Source of the DNA: Actinomycetota bacterium
GTDB taxonomy: Bacteria; Actinomycetota; Nitriliruptoria; Nitriliruptorales; JAHWKO01
Direction of reading: 5' to 3'
NCBI GenBank assembly: GCA_019347675.1
Contig: JAHWKW010000017.1
Span: 41,675 to 105,674 of the forward strand
DNA: 64,000 nucleotides
Shown: positions 7,799-17,110 of the stretch, one piece after another
Layout: each line of letters begins with the position of its first letter
Numbering within the stretch: position 1 is the first letter of the stretch
Position numbers and translations under genes: made by a program
Notes under the pieces: model-generated
Databases searched by the model: none
What the model saw: only the letters and a program-made list of their open reading frames with translations
What the model was told of the DNA's origin: nothing

Positions 7799-7996
7799 AT
7801 GTTGCGCACCCGTAGTTCTAAGTTGACCCGACTGTTCGTCGCCGGCGCCGCCGTCGGGGCGCTGGCCGCAGGCGCCGTCGCCTGTGAAGCCGAGGTGGAG
7901 GAGCCGGAGAACGGCGCCGAGACCGAGCTGACTCCGACGGAGACCGAGACCGAGGTCGAGGTCGAGACCGAGACCCCCGAGGCGCCGGCGACCTGA
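7799..7996 (+). CDS. Small secreted acidic protein, possible lipoprotein
   Basis: Sixty-five residues: a basic N terminus and hydrophobic stretch (LFVAGAAVGALAAGAVAC) ending at C29, then a Glu/Thr/Pro-rich tail of TETE repeats. The cysteine after AVA is a weak lipobox. GAGAGAGGGG precedes the ATG. It resembles the next gene in its signal peptide, suggesting duplicated or co-functional surface peptides of unknown role. Confidence 0.5.
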   Translation: MLRTRSSKLTRLFVAGAAVGALAAGAVACEAEVEEPENGAETELTPTETETEVEVETETPEAPAT

Positions 7997-8189
7997 TCGC
8001 TCGGACCGGGTCGTACCGACGACACCGGTCGTGCGGACAGCCGTCCCAACGGGCGGCGTTCGTGCGTCCGACGTCCCTCCCGCCGCGACACTGCGCAGGC
8101 ATGCCAGTGGGGCCTGCTGTGCGGGAGGGACCGCGCGGAGCGGGGGCCGGACGGACCGTCCGTCGACGAGATCTGAGACAGGGGCGAGG

Positions 8190-8363
8190 ATGGTGAGCTC
8201 GAAACTCATGCGCACTGCCGTAACCGGCGCGGCCACAGCTGCGCTCGCGTTCGGGGCGGTGGCTTGTGGCGGTGGCGGAGGCGGCACGGAGGAGACGGCG
8301 CCGCCAGAGACCACGACCGGCGGGGTGACGACTCCTGAGGCGACCGAGTCGCCGGCCCCCTGA
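8190..8363 (+). CDS. Small glycine-rich secreted protein, possible lipoprotein
   Basis: Fifty-seven residues with a hydrophobic N terminus ending FGAVAC (C26), six glycines, then a Thr/Pro/Glu tail. The signal region ends like the gene at 7799 (GAVAC). An in-frame ATG at 8208 is an alternative start. Unknown function; a cell-surface anchor role is inferred from the lipobox-like cysteine. Confidence 0.45.
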   Translation: MVSSKLMRTAVTGAATAALAFGAVACGGGGGGTEETAPPETTTGGVTTPEATESPAP

Positions 8364-8385
8364 CCGGGCGACGTGACGACACGCA

Positions 8386-8413
8386 GGCCGCCCCGGCACC
8401 CGCCGGGGCGGCC
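8386..8413 (+). terminator. Strong hairpin, likely terminator
   Basis: A perfect 12-bp stem (GGCCGCCCCGGC with GCCGGGGCGGCC) around a 4-nt loop, followed by GTTCTTCG rather than a T run. It lies 23 bp after the gene ending at 8363. Confidence 0.6.
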
Positions 8414-8470
8414 GTTCTTCGTGACCGTTCCTCGTGTGACCGTTCTTCGTGTGACCGTTCTTCGTGTGAC
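8413..8470 (+). repeat. Four short tandem repeats (15 bp)
   Basis: CGTTCTTCGTGTGAC is repeated at 8426 (one change), 8441 and 8456, with a 13-bp copy at 8413. Sits directly after the hairpin and 136 bp before the transporter gene. May be an operator array or neutral slippage. Confidence 0.7.
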
Positions 8471-8605
8471 CGTGCGCTCCTTGCTTCCTCCTACCACAGT
8501 CGTAGGATGGGCCGGGCCCCGTGACGTGCGGGGCGCGGCCGGATGCAGTTCCCGCCGCGGACCGGACGCCGCACGCTGTGCGGACATCGACGAGCAGGAG
8601 GGAAC

Positions 8606-9949
8606 ATGGAGCGCACCAGATCGATGCGCATGGCGGCCGTGGTCGCCGTTCTGAGTTTGGGGCTCACCGCCTGCCCCGACGGGGAAGAACCGGATGAGGA
8701 TGGCTTCGCGCCTGGACCCGGGACCCCGACCCCCACCGAAGAGGTGGAGGTGACCGGGCGGGGCGACGGACAGTTGACCATCGGCCGGGTCCTGCCGGAG
8801 TCGGGGTTCCTCGACTACCTGGGCGAATCGATGATCAACGCCACAGAGATGGCCGTCGAGGACATCAACGAGGCAGGCGGTGTGCTCGGCCGCGACGTCC
8901 GGCTGCTCGAAGAGGACTCGGGCACCGATCCGACGGTCGCCGGCCCGAACGTCAACAGCCTGCTCGCGTCGGGTTCCGACGTGATCGTCGGGGCGGCCGC
9001 ATCGGGCGTCACGCTGTCGTTCCTGGATGTTCTGTTCCAGAACCAGATCGTCAACTGCTCACCGTCGGCGACCTCGCCGGAGTTCCTCACACAGCCCAAC
9101 GCGGCGTTCATGTTCCGCACGGTGGCGCCCGATGACGCGGTCGCTCCGGTCATCGCCGACGAGATCGTGACACGCGACGGCCACTCCTCCGTCGTCATCG
9201 TCAACCGCTCCGACTCCTACGGTCAGAGCCTCGCCGACCTGGTGCAGGAGGAACTCGAGGCGCTGAACGCTGAGGTTCTGGCCACCGTGGAGTACACCGA
9301 GGAGGAGCAGACCTTCGACACGCAGGTGAACACGGTGACCGAGAACGACCCCGACGCGGTCGTGTTGATCGCCTTCCGTGAGGGCGCGACGTTCCTGCGC
9401 CGGCTCGCCGAGACCGACTTCGACGTGTCGGCCGTGTACGGAGCGGACGGCGTGTTCTCCGGGCGCCTGCCGGAGTTCGCGGCCGGCGAGGGCGGAGACG
9501 TCTCGATCCTCGACGGCATGAAGGTCATCGGTGCCTCCGGCTCGCAGGACTTCAACGAGCGCCTGAACGAGTTCCTGCCGGAGGAGGCCAAGAGCGAGTT
9601 CATCTACGGGGGTCAGTCCTACGACTGCGTGACGATCCTGGCCCTGGCGGCCGAGCAGGCCCAGACCGACGACTCGTCGCAGTTCGCCGACCTGATCCTC
9701 GACATCACCCGGGGCGGCGAGAAGTGCACCGACTTCGCGTCGTGCAAGCAGCTCCTCGATGACGGTCAGGACATCGACTACGACGGGGCCTCGGGTGAGA
9801 TCGAGCTGCGCGAGCCCGCGGGCGAGGGCAACCTCGGCAACCCGACCGTGACCACCTACGCGGTGGCGAGGTACGAAGACGGAGAGCTGACGCCCGTCCG
9901 CTCCGAGCGCGTCGACCTCGACATCGGGGCGACACCGACGCCGCAGTAA
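8606..9949 (+). CDS. Branched-chain amino acid ABC transporter, substrate-binding lipoprotein
   Basis: A 447-residue periplasmic-binding protein type I (Peripla_BP_6). The signal peptide ends in the lipobox LTAC (C23), then an acidic linker, then the mature domain from TIGRVLPESGFLDYLG through GGVLGRDVRLLEEDSGTD and GAAASGVTLSFLDV to YGADGVFSGRLPEF. It would capture amino acids or related ligands at the membrane for the LivFGMH complex encoded just downstream on the other strand. The ATG follows GCAGGAGGGA. The two gene sets converge over a shared terminator. Confidence 0.9.
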   Translation: MERTRSMRMAAVVAVLSLGLTACPDGEEPDEDGFAPGPGTPTPTEEVEVTGRGDGQLTIGRVLPESGFLDYLGESMINATEMAVEDINEAGGVLGRDVRLLEEDSGTDPTVAGPNVNSLLASGSDVIVGAAASGVTLSFLDVLFQNQIVNCSPSATSPEFLTQPNAAFMFRTVAPDDAVAPVIADEIVTRDGHSSVVIVNRSDSYGQSLADLVQEELEALNAEVLATVEYTEEEQTFDTQVNTVTENDPDAVVLIAFREGATFLRRLAETDFDVSAVYGADGVFSGRLPEFAAGEGGDVSILDGMKVIGASGSQDFNERLNEFLPEEAKSEFIYGGQSYDCVTILALAAEQAQTDDSSQFADLILDITRGGEKCTDFASCKQLLDDGQDIDYDGASGEIELREPAGEGNLGNPTVTTYAVARYEDGELTPVRSERVDLDIGATPTPQ

Positions 9950-9973
9950 CGCCGTCCGTCGTCCGTCGAACGC

Positions 9974-10006
9974 AGAGGGGTCGGGGCGGGATGCCTCGGC
10001 CCCTCT
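9974..10006. terminator. Bidirectional terminator between convergent liv genes
   Basis: AGAGGGG (9974-9980) pairs with CCCCTCT (10000-10006); inner bases extend the stem to about 14 bp with one wobble around a 5-nt loop. It lies midway between the ends of the binding-protein gene and livF. Confidence 0.65.
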
Positions 10007-10020
10007 CGTCTGGCCGCGTC

Positions 10021-10794
10021 TCACTCGACGCGGGACAGCGTGCCGAGGTAGAGGTCGATCACCTTCTCGTCGTGGAGCAGCTCCTCGCCGGCGCCGGTGT
10101 AGGCGTTTTGGCCCTGGTCGAGCACGTAGCCGCGGTCGCACAGTTGCAGGCAGCGACGGGCGTTCTGTTCCACCATCACGATCGAAACGCCGGCCTGGTT
10201 GATCGTCTGCACCCGGTCGAAGGTGTCGTCCTGCAGGTTGGGGGAGAGGCCGGCGGAGGGCTCGTCGAGCAGCAGCACCCGCGGCTCCATCATCATGGCC
10301 CGCGCCATCGCGACCATCTGACGTTCGCCTCCGGACAGGTCCCCGGCCCGCTGGCTGCGGCGGTGTCGCAGCAGCGGGAACAGCTCGCTGACGTACTCGA
10401 AGCGTTCCCGGAACGAGGCCGGTTGAAGGTACGCCCCCATCTGGAGGTTCTCCTCGATCGTGAGCGAGGGGAAGACGTTCCTGGTCTGGGGGACGTACCC
10501 GACGCCCCGTCCCACCAGTTCGTGGGGCGTCAGGGAGGCGATGTCCTCGCCGGCCAGGACGACCGACCCGGCTCGGACCGGGACGAGGCCGAAGATGGCC
10601 TTCACGAGCGTGGACTTTCCGGCGCCGTTGGGCCCGATGATGCCCACCAGCTCGCCGCTGTACAGCTCGAGATCGCAGCCGTTGAGGATGTCGACCTCGG
10701 GCAGGTAACCGGCGACGATCCCCTTGGCCTCCAGGATCGGTCGGCGGCTGTCGCTACGGTCGGCTGCCGAGTCGACCGGCTCGTCGTCTGTCAC
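10021..10794 (-). CDS. livF: Branched-chain amino acid ABC transporter ATPase LivF
   Basis: A 257-residue ATPase. Walker A GPNGAGKST, signature LSGGERQMVAMARAM, Walker B RVLLLDEPSAGLSP and switch histidine-loop region IVMVEQNARRCLQL are all present; the VEQNA motif is the LivF mark. It hydrolyses ATP to power import with LivG. GTG 10794 is preceded by AGGAG. Last gene of the livH-livM-livG-livF run. Confidence 0.92.
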   Translation of the reverse strand: MTDDEPVDSAADRSDSRRPILEAKGIVAGYLPEVDILNGCDLELYSGELVGIIGPNGAGKSTLVKAIFGLVPVRAGSVVLAGEDIASLTPHELVGRGVGYVPQTRNVFPSLTIEENLQMGAYLQPASFRERFEYVSELFPLLRHRRSQRAGDLSGGERQMVAMARAMMMEPRVLLLDEPSAGLSPNLQDDTFDRVQTINQAGVSIVMVEQNARRCLQLCDRGYVLDQGQNAYTGAGEELLHDEKVIDLYLGTLSRVE

Positions 10795-10853
10795 GATCGG
10801 CTCCTGTTCGACGTGTCTTCTCGGAGCGCGGACGGCGATCCCGAGCGCCCGTC

Positions 10854-11717
10854 TCAGCGGGCGGCGCCCGGCTGATCGTGGTGGCGACCGAGGTACGCAT
10901 CGATCACGTCGTCGTTGTTGGCGATGCTGTCGGGCGGTCCCTCGGCGATGATCTGCCCCTCGGCCATGCACACGACCCAGTCGCTGATGTTCATCACGAT
11001 GTCCATGTCGTGCTCGACGAACACGACCGTCATGCCCCGGCCGGGGAGCTGGAGCATGTGGTCGAGGAGGGTCTGGGCGAGGGCCGGGTTCACACCCGCC
11101 ATCGGCTCGTCGAGCATCACCAGCCTCGGCTGGACCATCAACGCGCGTGCCATCTCCAGCAACTTGCGCTGCCCGCCGGACAACGTCGCGGCGTACTCGT
11201 GCCGCATCCCAGCCAGATCGAACCGCTCGAGCTCCTGGTCGGCGCGTTGTTCGATGTGCTGCTCCTGAGAAACCCAGCTGCGCCGGAACAGCGCCCGCCA
11301 CAGCGTCTCGCCGCCCTGCCCGGTGGCGCCCAGCTTCATGTTCTCCAGGACCGTCAACCGCGACAGGACCTTCGTCAGCTGGAAGGTGCGCACCATCCCC
11401 GACTGCGCGACCCGGTACGACGGCCTGCCTTGGATCTCGACGCCGTTGAACTGCCAGGTTCCCCGGTCGCGATCGTCGAACCCGGTCAACAGGTTGAAGA
11501 AGGTGGTCTTGCCGGCCCCGTTGGGACCAATCAGGGCGGTGACAACCCCACGTTGGATCTCGAGGTGATCGACGTCGACCGCCACGAGGCCACCGAACTG
11601 GCGGTGCACGTCATCGACGACCAGGATCGGGTCGGGTTTGGAGACGCCCGGCTCCGCCGGCACGTCCGCGAGCGTCGCCGCGCGGCCGGAGGTGGACGTG
11701 GGTCCCTGCTCAGACAT
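10854..11717 (-). CDS. livG: Branched-chain amino acid ABC transporter ATPase LivG
   Basis: A 287-residue ATPase with a 30-residue N-terminal extension. Walker A GPNGAGKTTFFNLLTG, Walker B RLVMLDEPMAGVNP, signature LSGGQRKLLEMARAL and the LivG-type VFVEHDMDIVMNISD are clear. It overlaps livM by 8 nt and pairs with LivF. Confidence 0.92.
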   Translation of the reverse strand: MSEQGPTSTSGRAATLADVPAEPGVSKPDPILVVDDVHRQFGGLVAVDVDHLEIQRGVVTALIGPNGAGKTTFFNLLTGFDDRDRGTWQFNGVEIQGRPSYRVAQSGMVRTFQLTKVLSRLTVLENMKLGATGQGGETLWRALFRRSWVSQEQHIEQRADQELERFDLAGMRHEYAATLSGGQRKLLEMARALMVQPRLVMLDEPMAGVNPALAQTLLDHMLQLPGRGMTVVFVEHDMDIVMNISDWVVCMAEGQIIAEGPPDSIANNDDVIDAYLGRHHDQPGAAR

Positions 11718-12702
11718 CGAGGATCAGTTCCCGTTTGCTGCCGAAGATACCTTGCGGCCGGTAGATCATCAGCAGGATGACAGCCAGCCCGACCAGCGCC
11801 AGCACCAGCGCCCCGATCGAGTCCTCCGTGGCGATGATCGGTGGCACCAGCCCCTGCGACGCGAGCTGGCGGAGCATCGATGTGACCCCGCTGAACAGGA
11901 ACCAGAAGATCATCGTCCCGATGACCGGCCCGAACGTGGTGGCCGCCCCGCCGACGATCAGGATGGCGTAGGCGAAGAACGTCTGCTGCGGCCGGAACGT
12001 CAGGGGCGTGACCGCCGAGGTCTGGATCGTCAGCATGATGCCGCCCAGGCCGCCGATCGCCCCGCCGATCATCAGGCTCTGCATCTTGTACCAGAAGGCG
12101 TTCTTGCCGAGGCTGCGCACCGCATCCTCGTCCTCACGGATGCCGCGGATCACCCGTCCCCAGGGGCTGCGCACCAGCAGGTACACGAAGTAGGTGGCCG
12201 CCGCGACCAGCGCCCAGGTCACCAGCATCGACCACAGCTGGCCGTGCAGATACGACCAGTTACCGAAGACCGTGTAGCGGCGGGGGGTCAGCGGGTTGAG
12301 CTCGTAGAAGGCGTTCGCCACGTTGCGCAGCCCGAACGGCCCCCCGGTGAGGTCCCGGGAGGCGTTCGACCCGAACACCAGACGGATCACCTCTGCCGCC
12401 GCGATCGTGACGATCGCGAAGTAGTCGCCACGCAGCCGCAGGGTCGGCAGCCCCAGTGCGACCGCGAGGACCAGCGCCGCCACGATCCCGACAGCGATCC
12501 CCACCCACAGAGACAGCCCGAAGATCTGCACCGCGACGCCGACCCCGTAGGCGCCCACCATCGCGAACCCGATCTGACCGAAGTTCAGCAGCCCCGTGTA
12601 CCCGTAATGGACGTTCAACCCGATCGCCATCAGCGCGAACCAGGCCGCCTGGGGACCGAACGCCTCGCGAAGCGCGTTGCCGGCGACGACGTCCCACTGC
12701 AT
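11710..12702 (-). CDS. livM: Branched-chain amino acid ABC transporter permease LivM
   Basis: A 330-residue inner-membrane protein with about eight to nine hydrophobic helices. It has the LivM motif HYGYTGLLNFGQIGFAMVGAYG near residue 30 and the cytoplasmic coupling segment SPWGRVIRGIREDEDAVRSLGKN. It forms the transmembrane channel with LivH and contacts the two ATPases. Overlaps livG by 8 nt. Confidence 0.92.
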   Translation of the reverse strand: MQWDVVAGNALREAFGPQAAWFALMAIGLNVHYGYTGLLNFGQIGFAMVGAYGVGVAVQIFGLSLWVGIAVGIVAALVLAVALGLPTLRLRGDYFAIVTIAAAEVIRLVFGSNASRDLTGGPFGLRNVANAFYELNPLTPRRYTVFGNWSYLHGQLWSMLVTWALVAAATYFVYLLVRSPWGRVIRGIREDEDAVRSLGKNAFWYKMQSLMIGGAIGGLGGIMLTIQTSAVTPLTFRPQQTFFAYAILIVGGAATTFGPVIGTMIFWFLFSGVTSMLRQLASQGLVPPIIATEDSIGALVLALVGLAVILLMIYRPQGIFGSKRELILDV

Positions 12703-12761
12703 CTGCCGTCAGCTCCTGTCCGCGTCGCCGGCGGTGATCGAACCCCAACAGCTGCCCGGCG

Positions 12762-14048
12762 TCACCCCAGCCGCTCCTTGCGTCCGAGGATTCCCTGGGG
12801 GCGGATCAGCAGGACGAGCACCAGTACGAGCAGAGCCCAAGCATGTTGAAGCTCTGCCCGTAGCCACACCGTGCTGACCTGGCTGACGATCCCGATCACC
12901 AGACCGCCGACCATCGCGCCGTACGCGGTGCCGAGACCTCCCAGGATCACCGCGGCGAACATCAGCAGCAGCAGACGGAACCCCATGGTCCACTCGACGG
13001 CGGTGACCAAGCCCTGCAGCACCCCGCCGATGCCGGCCAGCGCCCCGCCGAGGATCCACACCACCAGGATCACGCGGGCCACGTCGATGCCGGAGGATTC
13101 GGCCAGGTCCGGGTTGTCGGCCACGGCGCGCATCGCTTTGCCCATGCGGGTGCGCTCGATCATCATCGCCACGCCGACCAGGATCGCGGCGGACAGCGCC
13201 ATGACGGCGAGATCGCGGGGCGTCGCGGCGACCGGTCCCCACCGGATCCGCTGCTGCACGGTGTACTGGGCGTAGGGCGACTGGCGGCTGCCGTACCACA
13301 GCACCAGCACGTGCCGCATCAGCAGCGACAGGCCGATCGTGATCACCAGGAACTGGAAGCCACCGACCCGTCGCTCGCGCAGCCGCGCGAACATGCCTGC
13401 CTCCAGGCCACCCGCGAAGACTCCGCCGACCGCCGTGGCGAGGATCGCGGCGAACACCAGGTGCAGCTGCGGTCCTTGGACGTTGAGGAACCACGCGACG
13501 ATCGCGCCGAACGTCACGAACTCGCCGTGCGCGAAGTTGATCAGCCCCGTCGTCCCGAAGATCAGCGACAGCCCCACGGACGTGATGGCGATGATCAGAC
13601 CGAACTTGATGCCGTCCACGAGCCGCTGTGCGAGAGACCGGAACGGGAAGCTGAATCCACCCGCCGCGCTCTCGCCCATCGGGAACAGGACGCGCCGACT
13701 GCTGCCGCGGACCGTGATGGTCGTGGGGTTGTTGTCGGGGTTCTTCAGGCTGACGTCCTCGGGGAGCGTGTCCTCGTTGATCTCGATCACGTAGGCCCCG
13801 CTGCGGGGAACGTCGACACTCCAGTCCCCGTCAGCGTCGGTCTCGACCGTCTCCTGGAAGCCGGCGTCCTCGCTGAACACGATCAGCTCGACCCCGTCGA
13901 GGGGTTGTCCGTCGGCTGTCTGAAGCGTGCCGAACACGCCGGGCTGTCGTTGGTCCTGCCGGTCGCCGCTCTCACCGCTCAGGGCGGCAGCGGTGGCCGT
14001 CAGCGAAGCCAGCACGATCATCACCGCGGCCGTCAGCCAACGCCGCAC
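12762..14048 (-). CDS. livH: LivH-type permease with N-terminal extracellular domain
   Basis: A 428-residue protein, about 130 longer than ordinary LivH. Residues 1-22 are a signal peptide. Residues 36-121 form a carboxypeptidase-regulatory/SpaA-like beta-sandwich (GVFGTLQTADGQPLDGVELI, DADGDWSVDVPRSGAYVIEI). Residues 135-428 are a normal LivH: GTTGLINFAHGEFVTFGAI, and the coupling loop TRMGKAMRAVADNPDLAESSG. The extra domain should lie outside the membrane beside the channel, possibly docking the binding protein or cell wall. The fusion is continuous in one frame with no weak junction. Confidence 0.88.
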   Translation of the reverse strand: MRRWLTAAVMIVLASLTATAAALSGESGDRQDQRQPGVFGTLQTADGQPLDGVELIVFSEDAGFQETVETDADGDWSVDVPRSGAYVIEINEDTLPEDVSLKNPDNNPTTITVRGSSRRVLFPMGESAAGGFSFPFRSLAQRLVDGIKFGLIIAITSVGLSLIFGTTGLINFAHGEFVTFGAIVAWFLNVQGPQLHLVFAAILATAVGGVFAGGLEAGMFARLRERRVGGFQFLVITIGLSLLMRHVLVLWYGSRQSPYAQYTVQQRIRWGPVAATPRDLAVMALSAAILVGVAMMIERTRMGKAMRAVADNPDLAESSGIDVARVILVVWILGGALAGIGGVLQGLVTAVEWTMGFRLLLLMFAAVILGGLGTAYGAMVGGLVIGIVSQVSTVWLRAELQHAWALLVLVLVLLIRPQGILGRKERLG

Positions 14049-14144
14049 GGCCTGCCGAGGGATCGGACCCTCCCTTCCATCTGTGCCGCGGGGAGTCTAG
14101 ATGTCGAAGGCGCCGTCGCTCGACGCGGCGCCGTGCTGGGTACC

Positions 14145-14714
14145 ATGCTGTCCAGCTCGAACAGGGACGCCCCGGTGCAGTTATCGGACCAGCTGCTCGC
14201 CCTCCTCACGATCGTCTCGCTCATCGGCGTCGTCGTCCTCGGAAGCGCGCTGACGGTCGTCGCCCTCCGCCTGAGGCGCCTGCGCACCGGGTACGACGCT
14301 GTCCTCGACCCGGCCCGGCGCGAGGACCTCTTCGAGGTCCTCGAGCGCCGCTTCGGCGAGGTCGAGCAGTTGCGCGAGGCGATCGCGGTGGTGCACCGCA
14401 ACACCGAGCATCTGCGCAGCCTGCTGCGTGCGGCCGTGTCGCGTGTCGGCGTCGTCCGCTACGACGCGTTCGACGACATGGGCGGGGCGCTGTCGTTCTC
14501 CGCGGCGATCCTCGACGAGTCCGGCGACGGGGTCGTGTTGTCATCCATCAACGGACGGACAGAGGCGCGGACCTACGCCAAGCCGGTAACAGGCGGGACG
14601 AGCTCCTACAACCTGTCGCCCGAGGAGGAGGCAGCGATCGACGCGGCGCTCACGGGCGAGCGCCAGGCCGTGGTCAACCCGCCGCGCCGCCGCCGTGGCC
14701 GCGCGGCGTCGTAG
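14145..14714 (+). CDS. DUF4446 membrane-anchored protein
   Basis: A 189-residue protein: one transmembrane helix (LLALLTIVSLIGVVVLGSAL), a short coiled coil, then the DUF4446 core (RVGVVRYDAFDDMGGALSFS, LDESGDGVVLSSINGR, YAKPVTGG). DUF4446 proteins are common in Gram-positive bacteria and uncharacterised. ATG 14145 is used; GTG 14175 is also possible. It runs head-to-tail into pheA with 6 nt between. Confidence 0.85.
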   Translation: MLSSSNRDAPVQLSDQLLALLTIVSLIGVVVLGSALTVVALRLRRLRTGYDAVLDPARREDLFEVLERRFGEVEQLREAIAVVHRNTEHLRSLLRAAVSRVGVVRYDAFDDMGGALSFSAAILDESGDGVVLSSINGRTEARTYAKPVTGGTSSYNLSPEEEAAIDAALTGERQAVVNPPRRRRGRAAS

Positions 14715-14720
14715 ACCGCC

Positions 14721-15641
14721 GTGACGCTGGCGTACCTGGGTCCACCCGGCACCTTCTCCGAGACCGCAGCGCGGCTGGTCGCGGGCGCCGACGGCGATCT
14801 GGTCGAGCTCCCCGACGTCCTGGACGTTCTCCGAGCGGTCGCCGACGACCGCACCGCGCGGGGCGTCGTCCCGATCGAGAACACGCTCCAGGGCCCGGTC
14901 AGCGTGACCCTCGATGCGCTCGCGTTCGAGGTCGAACTGCTGATCGAGGCTGAGCTGGAGCTGCCGGTGCACCTGGTGGCAGCCGTCCGCCCCGGCGTGA
15001 CGTTCGACGAGATTGTGACGGTCCGCTCGCATGACGTGGCCCTGGCCGCCTGCCGACGGTGGCTGTCGGCGAACCTGCCCGACGCCGAGCGGATCGCCTC
15101 GACCTCGACCGCTCGGGCCGCGGAACACGTCGCCAACTCGGACGCTCCCGAGCTGGCGGTGGTCAACCAGCTCGCCGCCGAGCGGTACGGCCTTGACGTC
15201 CTGGCCCGCAACGTCGCGGACCGGGAGGGCAACGTGACCCGCTTCGTGGTGGTCGGCCATCGTCTGCCACGCCCGACGGGGTGGGACAAGACATCGCTGG
15301 TGGTGTTCATCGAGGAGAACCGGCCGGGCGCGCTCCTGCAGCTGCTGGAGATCTTCGCCGAGCGCGATCTGAACCTGACCAAGATCGAGTCGCGGCCCAC
15401 CAAGGAGGAGCTGGGCGAGTACTGCTTCTTCGTCGACGTGGAGGGTCACCTGGCCGACGAACGGGTCGGTGACGCCCTCGCCGCGGTCAAACGCACCCAC
15501 CGCGAGGTGAAGGTGCTGGGCTCCTACCGGCGTTCGGGAGCGCGCCAGCCGGAGGAATCGCAACGCATCGCCGCTGACGACGCCGCGTACCGTGAGGCGG
15601 CTGAGTGGCTGGCGGAGTGGCGCGAGCGCATCCGCCGCTGA
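14721..15641 (+). CDS. pheA: Prephenate dehydratase
   Basis: A 306-residue enzyme converting prephenate to phenylpyruvate in phenylalanine synthesis. The N-terminal domain starts TLAYLGPPGTFSETAA, has GVVPIENTLQGPV, and the catalytic TRF motif is NVTRFVVVGH. The C-terminal ACT domain (GALLQLLEIFAERDLNLTKIES followed by RP) provides feedback inhibition by phenylalanine. GTG start; probably co-transcribed with the DUF4446 gene. Confidence 0.94.
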   Translation: MTLAYLGPPGTFSETAARLVAGADGDLVELPDVLDVLRAVADDRTARGVVPIENTLQGPVSVTLDALAFEVELLIEAELELPVHLVAAVRPGVTFDEIVTVRSHDVALAACRRWLSANLPDAERIASTSTARAAEHVANSDAPELAVVNQLAAERYGLDVLARNVADREGNVTRFVVVGHRLPRPTGWDKTSLVVFIEENRPGALLQLLEIFAERDLNLTKIESRPTKEELGEYCFFVDVEGHLADERVGDALAAVKRTHREVKVLGSYRRSGARQPEESQRIAADDAAYREAAEWLAEWRERIRR

Positions 15642-15706
15642 CGCGGTCGCCGTGTCGGTGACGCGGTCGCTGCCGCGGGGGCGCGTGTGGCGTAGCCTCG
15701 CCCACC

Positions 15707-16966
15707 GTGATCGACGTCCGACTCCTGCGTGACGATCCCGAGGCGGTGATCGCGGCGCTGGCGCGCCGTGACATCGCCCGCAGCGACGTCGAGCGCGTGA
15801 TCGACCTGGACCGCCGTTGGCGGGAGGTCACCGCCGAGGTCGATGGGCTGCGCGCCCAGCAGAACGTCCGGTCTCGGGCGATCGGGACCGCGCCGGCGGA
15901 GGAGCGCCAGGAGCTGATCGCGGCTGCGGCTGAGCTCAAAGAACCGTTGCGTCGGGCGGAGGAGGAACAGGTCGCGGTCGCCGAGGCCCGTGACGAGGCC
16001 CTGGCCGCGATCCCCAACCTCCCGCATCCGGACGCGCCCGCCGGTGGCGAGGACGACAGCGTCGAACTCCGCCGCGAAGGGTCCAAGCCGGAGTTCGACT
16101 TCGGTGTCCGAGACCACGTCGAGCTCCTCGAACCGCCGGGTGCGCTGGACCTGGCTCGCGCTGCCAAGGTGAGCGGGGCGCGGTTCTTCTACCTCAAAGG
16201 TGAGGGCGCGCTACTGGAGTTCGCGTTGGTGCGCTACGCGCTGGACGTCGCCATGCGCCACGGCCACCAGCCGGTGATCCCCCCGGTCCTGGTCCGCGAC
16301 GAGGCGCTGTACGGCACCGGGTTCTTCCCCACCGACGAGCAGCAGATCTTCGCCATGCGCGACGATCCGCTGTACCTGGTGGGCACCTCGGAGGTGTCGC
16401 TGGCCGGGATGCACATGGACGAGATCCTCGACACGGTTCCGGTCCGGTACGCGGGGTTCTCCTCGTGCTTCCGTCGGGAGGCCGGCTCGTACGGGCGGGA
16501 CACGCGCGGGGTCTTCCGCGTGCACCAGTTCGACAAGGTGGAGCTGTTCTCGTTCGTGGGGCCCGACGCGTCCAGCGACGAGCACGAGCGCATCCTCGCC
16601 ATCGAGGAGGAGATCATGGGCGGGCTCGGGCTGCACTACCGCGTGGTCGACATCGCCAGCGGTGACCTCGGGGCGTCGGCGGCTCGCAAGTTCGACCTCG
16701 AGGCGTGGCTGCCTGGCCAGGACGCCTACCGCGAGGTCACCTCCTGCTCGAACACCACCGACTACCAGGCGCGACGGCTGCGGGTCCGGTGGCGACGTGA
16801 CGACGGCAGTACCGAGCTGGTTCACACGCTCAACGGCACGGCGCTGGCGGTGCAGCGCACGATCATCGCCCTGGTGGAGACCCACCAGAACGCGGACGGG
16901 TCGGTGGTGGTGCCCGAGGTGCTGCAGCCCCACCTCGGTCGCGAGGTGCTGTTCGCCCGCGCTTGA
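15707..16966 (+). CDS. serS: Seryl-tRNA synthetase
   Basis: A 419-residue class II synthetase charging serine onto tRNA-Ser. Residues 1-110 are the coiled-coil tRNA-binding arm. Motif 2 is YAGFSSCFRREAGSYGRDTR, motif 3 includes a VHTLNGTALAVQRTIIALVE-type segment. It is followed 53 nt later by its substrate tRNA-Ser(UGA), a common linkage. SerRS is also the enzyme that charges tRNA-Sec, relevant to the two UGA-containing genes here. Confidence 0.96.
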   Translation: MIDVRLLRDDPEAVIAALARRDIARSDVERVIDLDRRWREVTAEVDGLRAQQNVRSRAIGTAPAEERQELIAAAAELKEPLRRAEEEQVAVAEARDEALAAIPNLPHPDAPAGGEDDSVELRREGSKPEFDFGVRDHVELLEPPGALDLARAAKVSGARFFYLKGEGALLEFALVRYALDVAMRHGHQPVIPPVLVRDEALYGTGFFPTDEQQIFAMRDDPLYLVGTSEVSLAGMHMDEILDTVPVRYAGFSSCFRREAGSYGRDTRGVFRVHQFDKVELFSFVGPDASSDEHERILAIEEEIMGGLGLHYRVVDIASGDLGASAARKFDLEAWLPGQDAYREVTSCSNTTDYQARRLRVRWRRDDGSTELVHTLNGTALAVQRTIIALVETHQNADGSVVVPEVLQPHLGREVLFARA

Positions 16967-17019
16967 GTGTCGTGCTGCACCGCCGTCGGGGCGGTGACCG
17001 GCGGTATCCTCAAAGGTTC

Positions 17020-17110
17020 GGAGGGTTGGCCGAGTCCGGTTGAAGGCAGCGGTCTTGAAAACCGCCGGGCCCCGCGAGGGGTCCCGTGGGTTCGAATCCC
17101 ACACCCTCCG
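17020..17110 (+). tRNA. tRNA-Ser(UGA)
   Basis: Full cloverleaf with a long variable arm. Acceptor GGAGGGT (17020-17026) pairs with ACCCTCC (17103-17109), discriminator G. Anticodon stem GCGGT/ACCGC holds loop CTTGAAA, anticodon TGA. T loop TTCGAAT. No encoded CCA. Confidence 0.97.

Noticed and set aside
13311..14144. Extended N terminus of the DUF4446 gene
   Set aside because: The frame runs over livH on the other strand; conserved sequence starts only after 14145.
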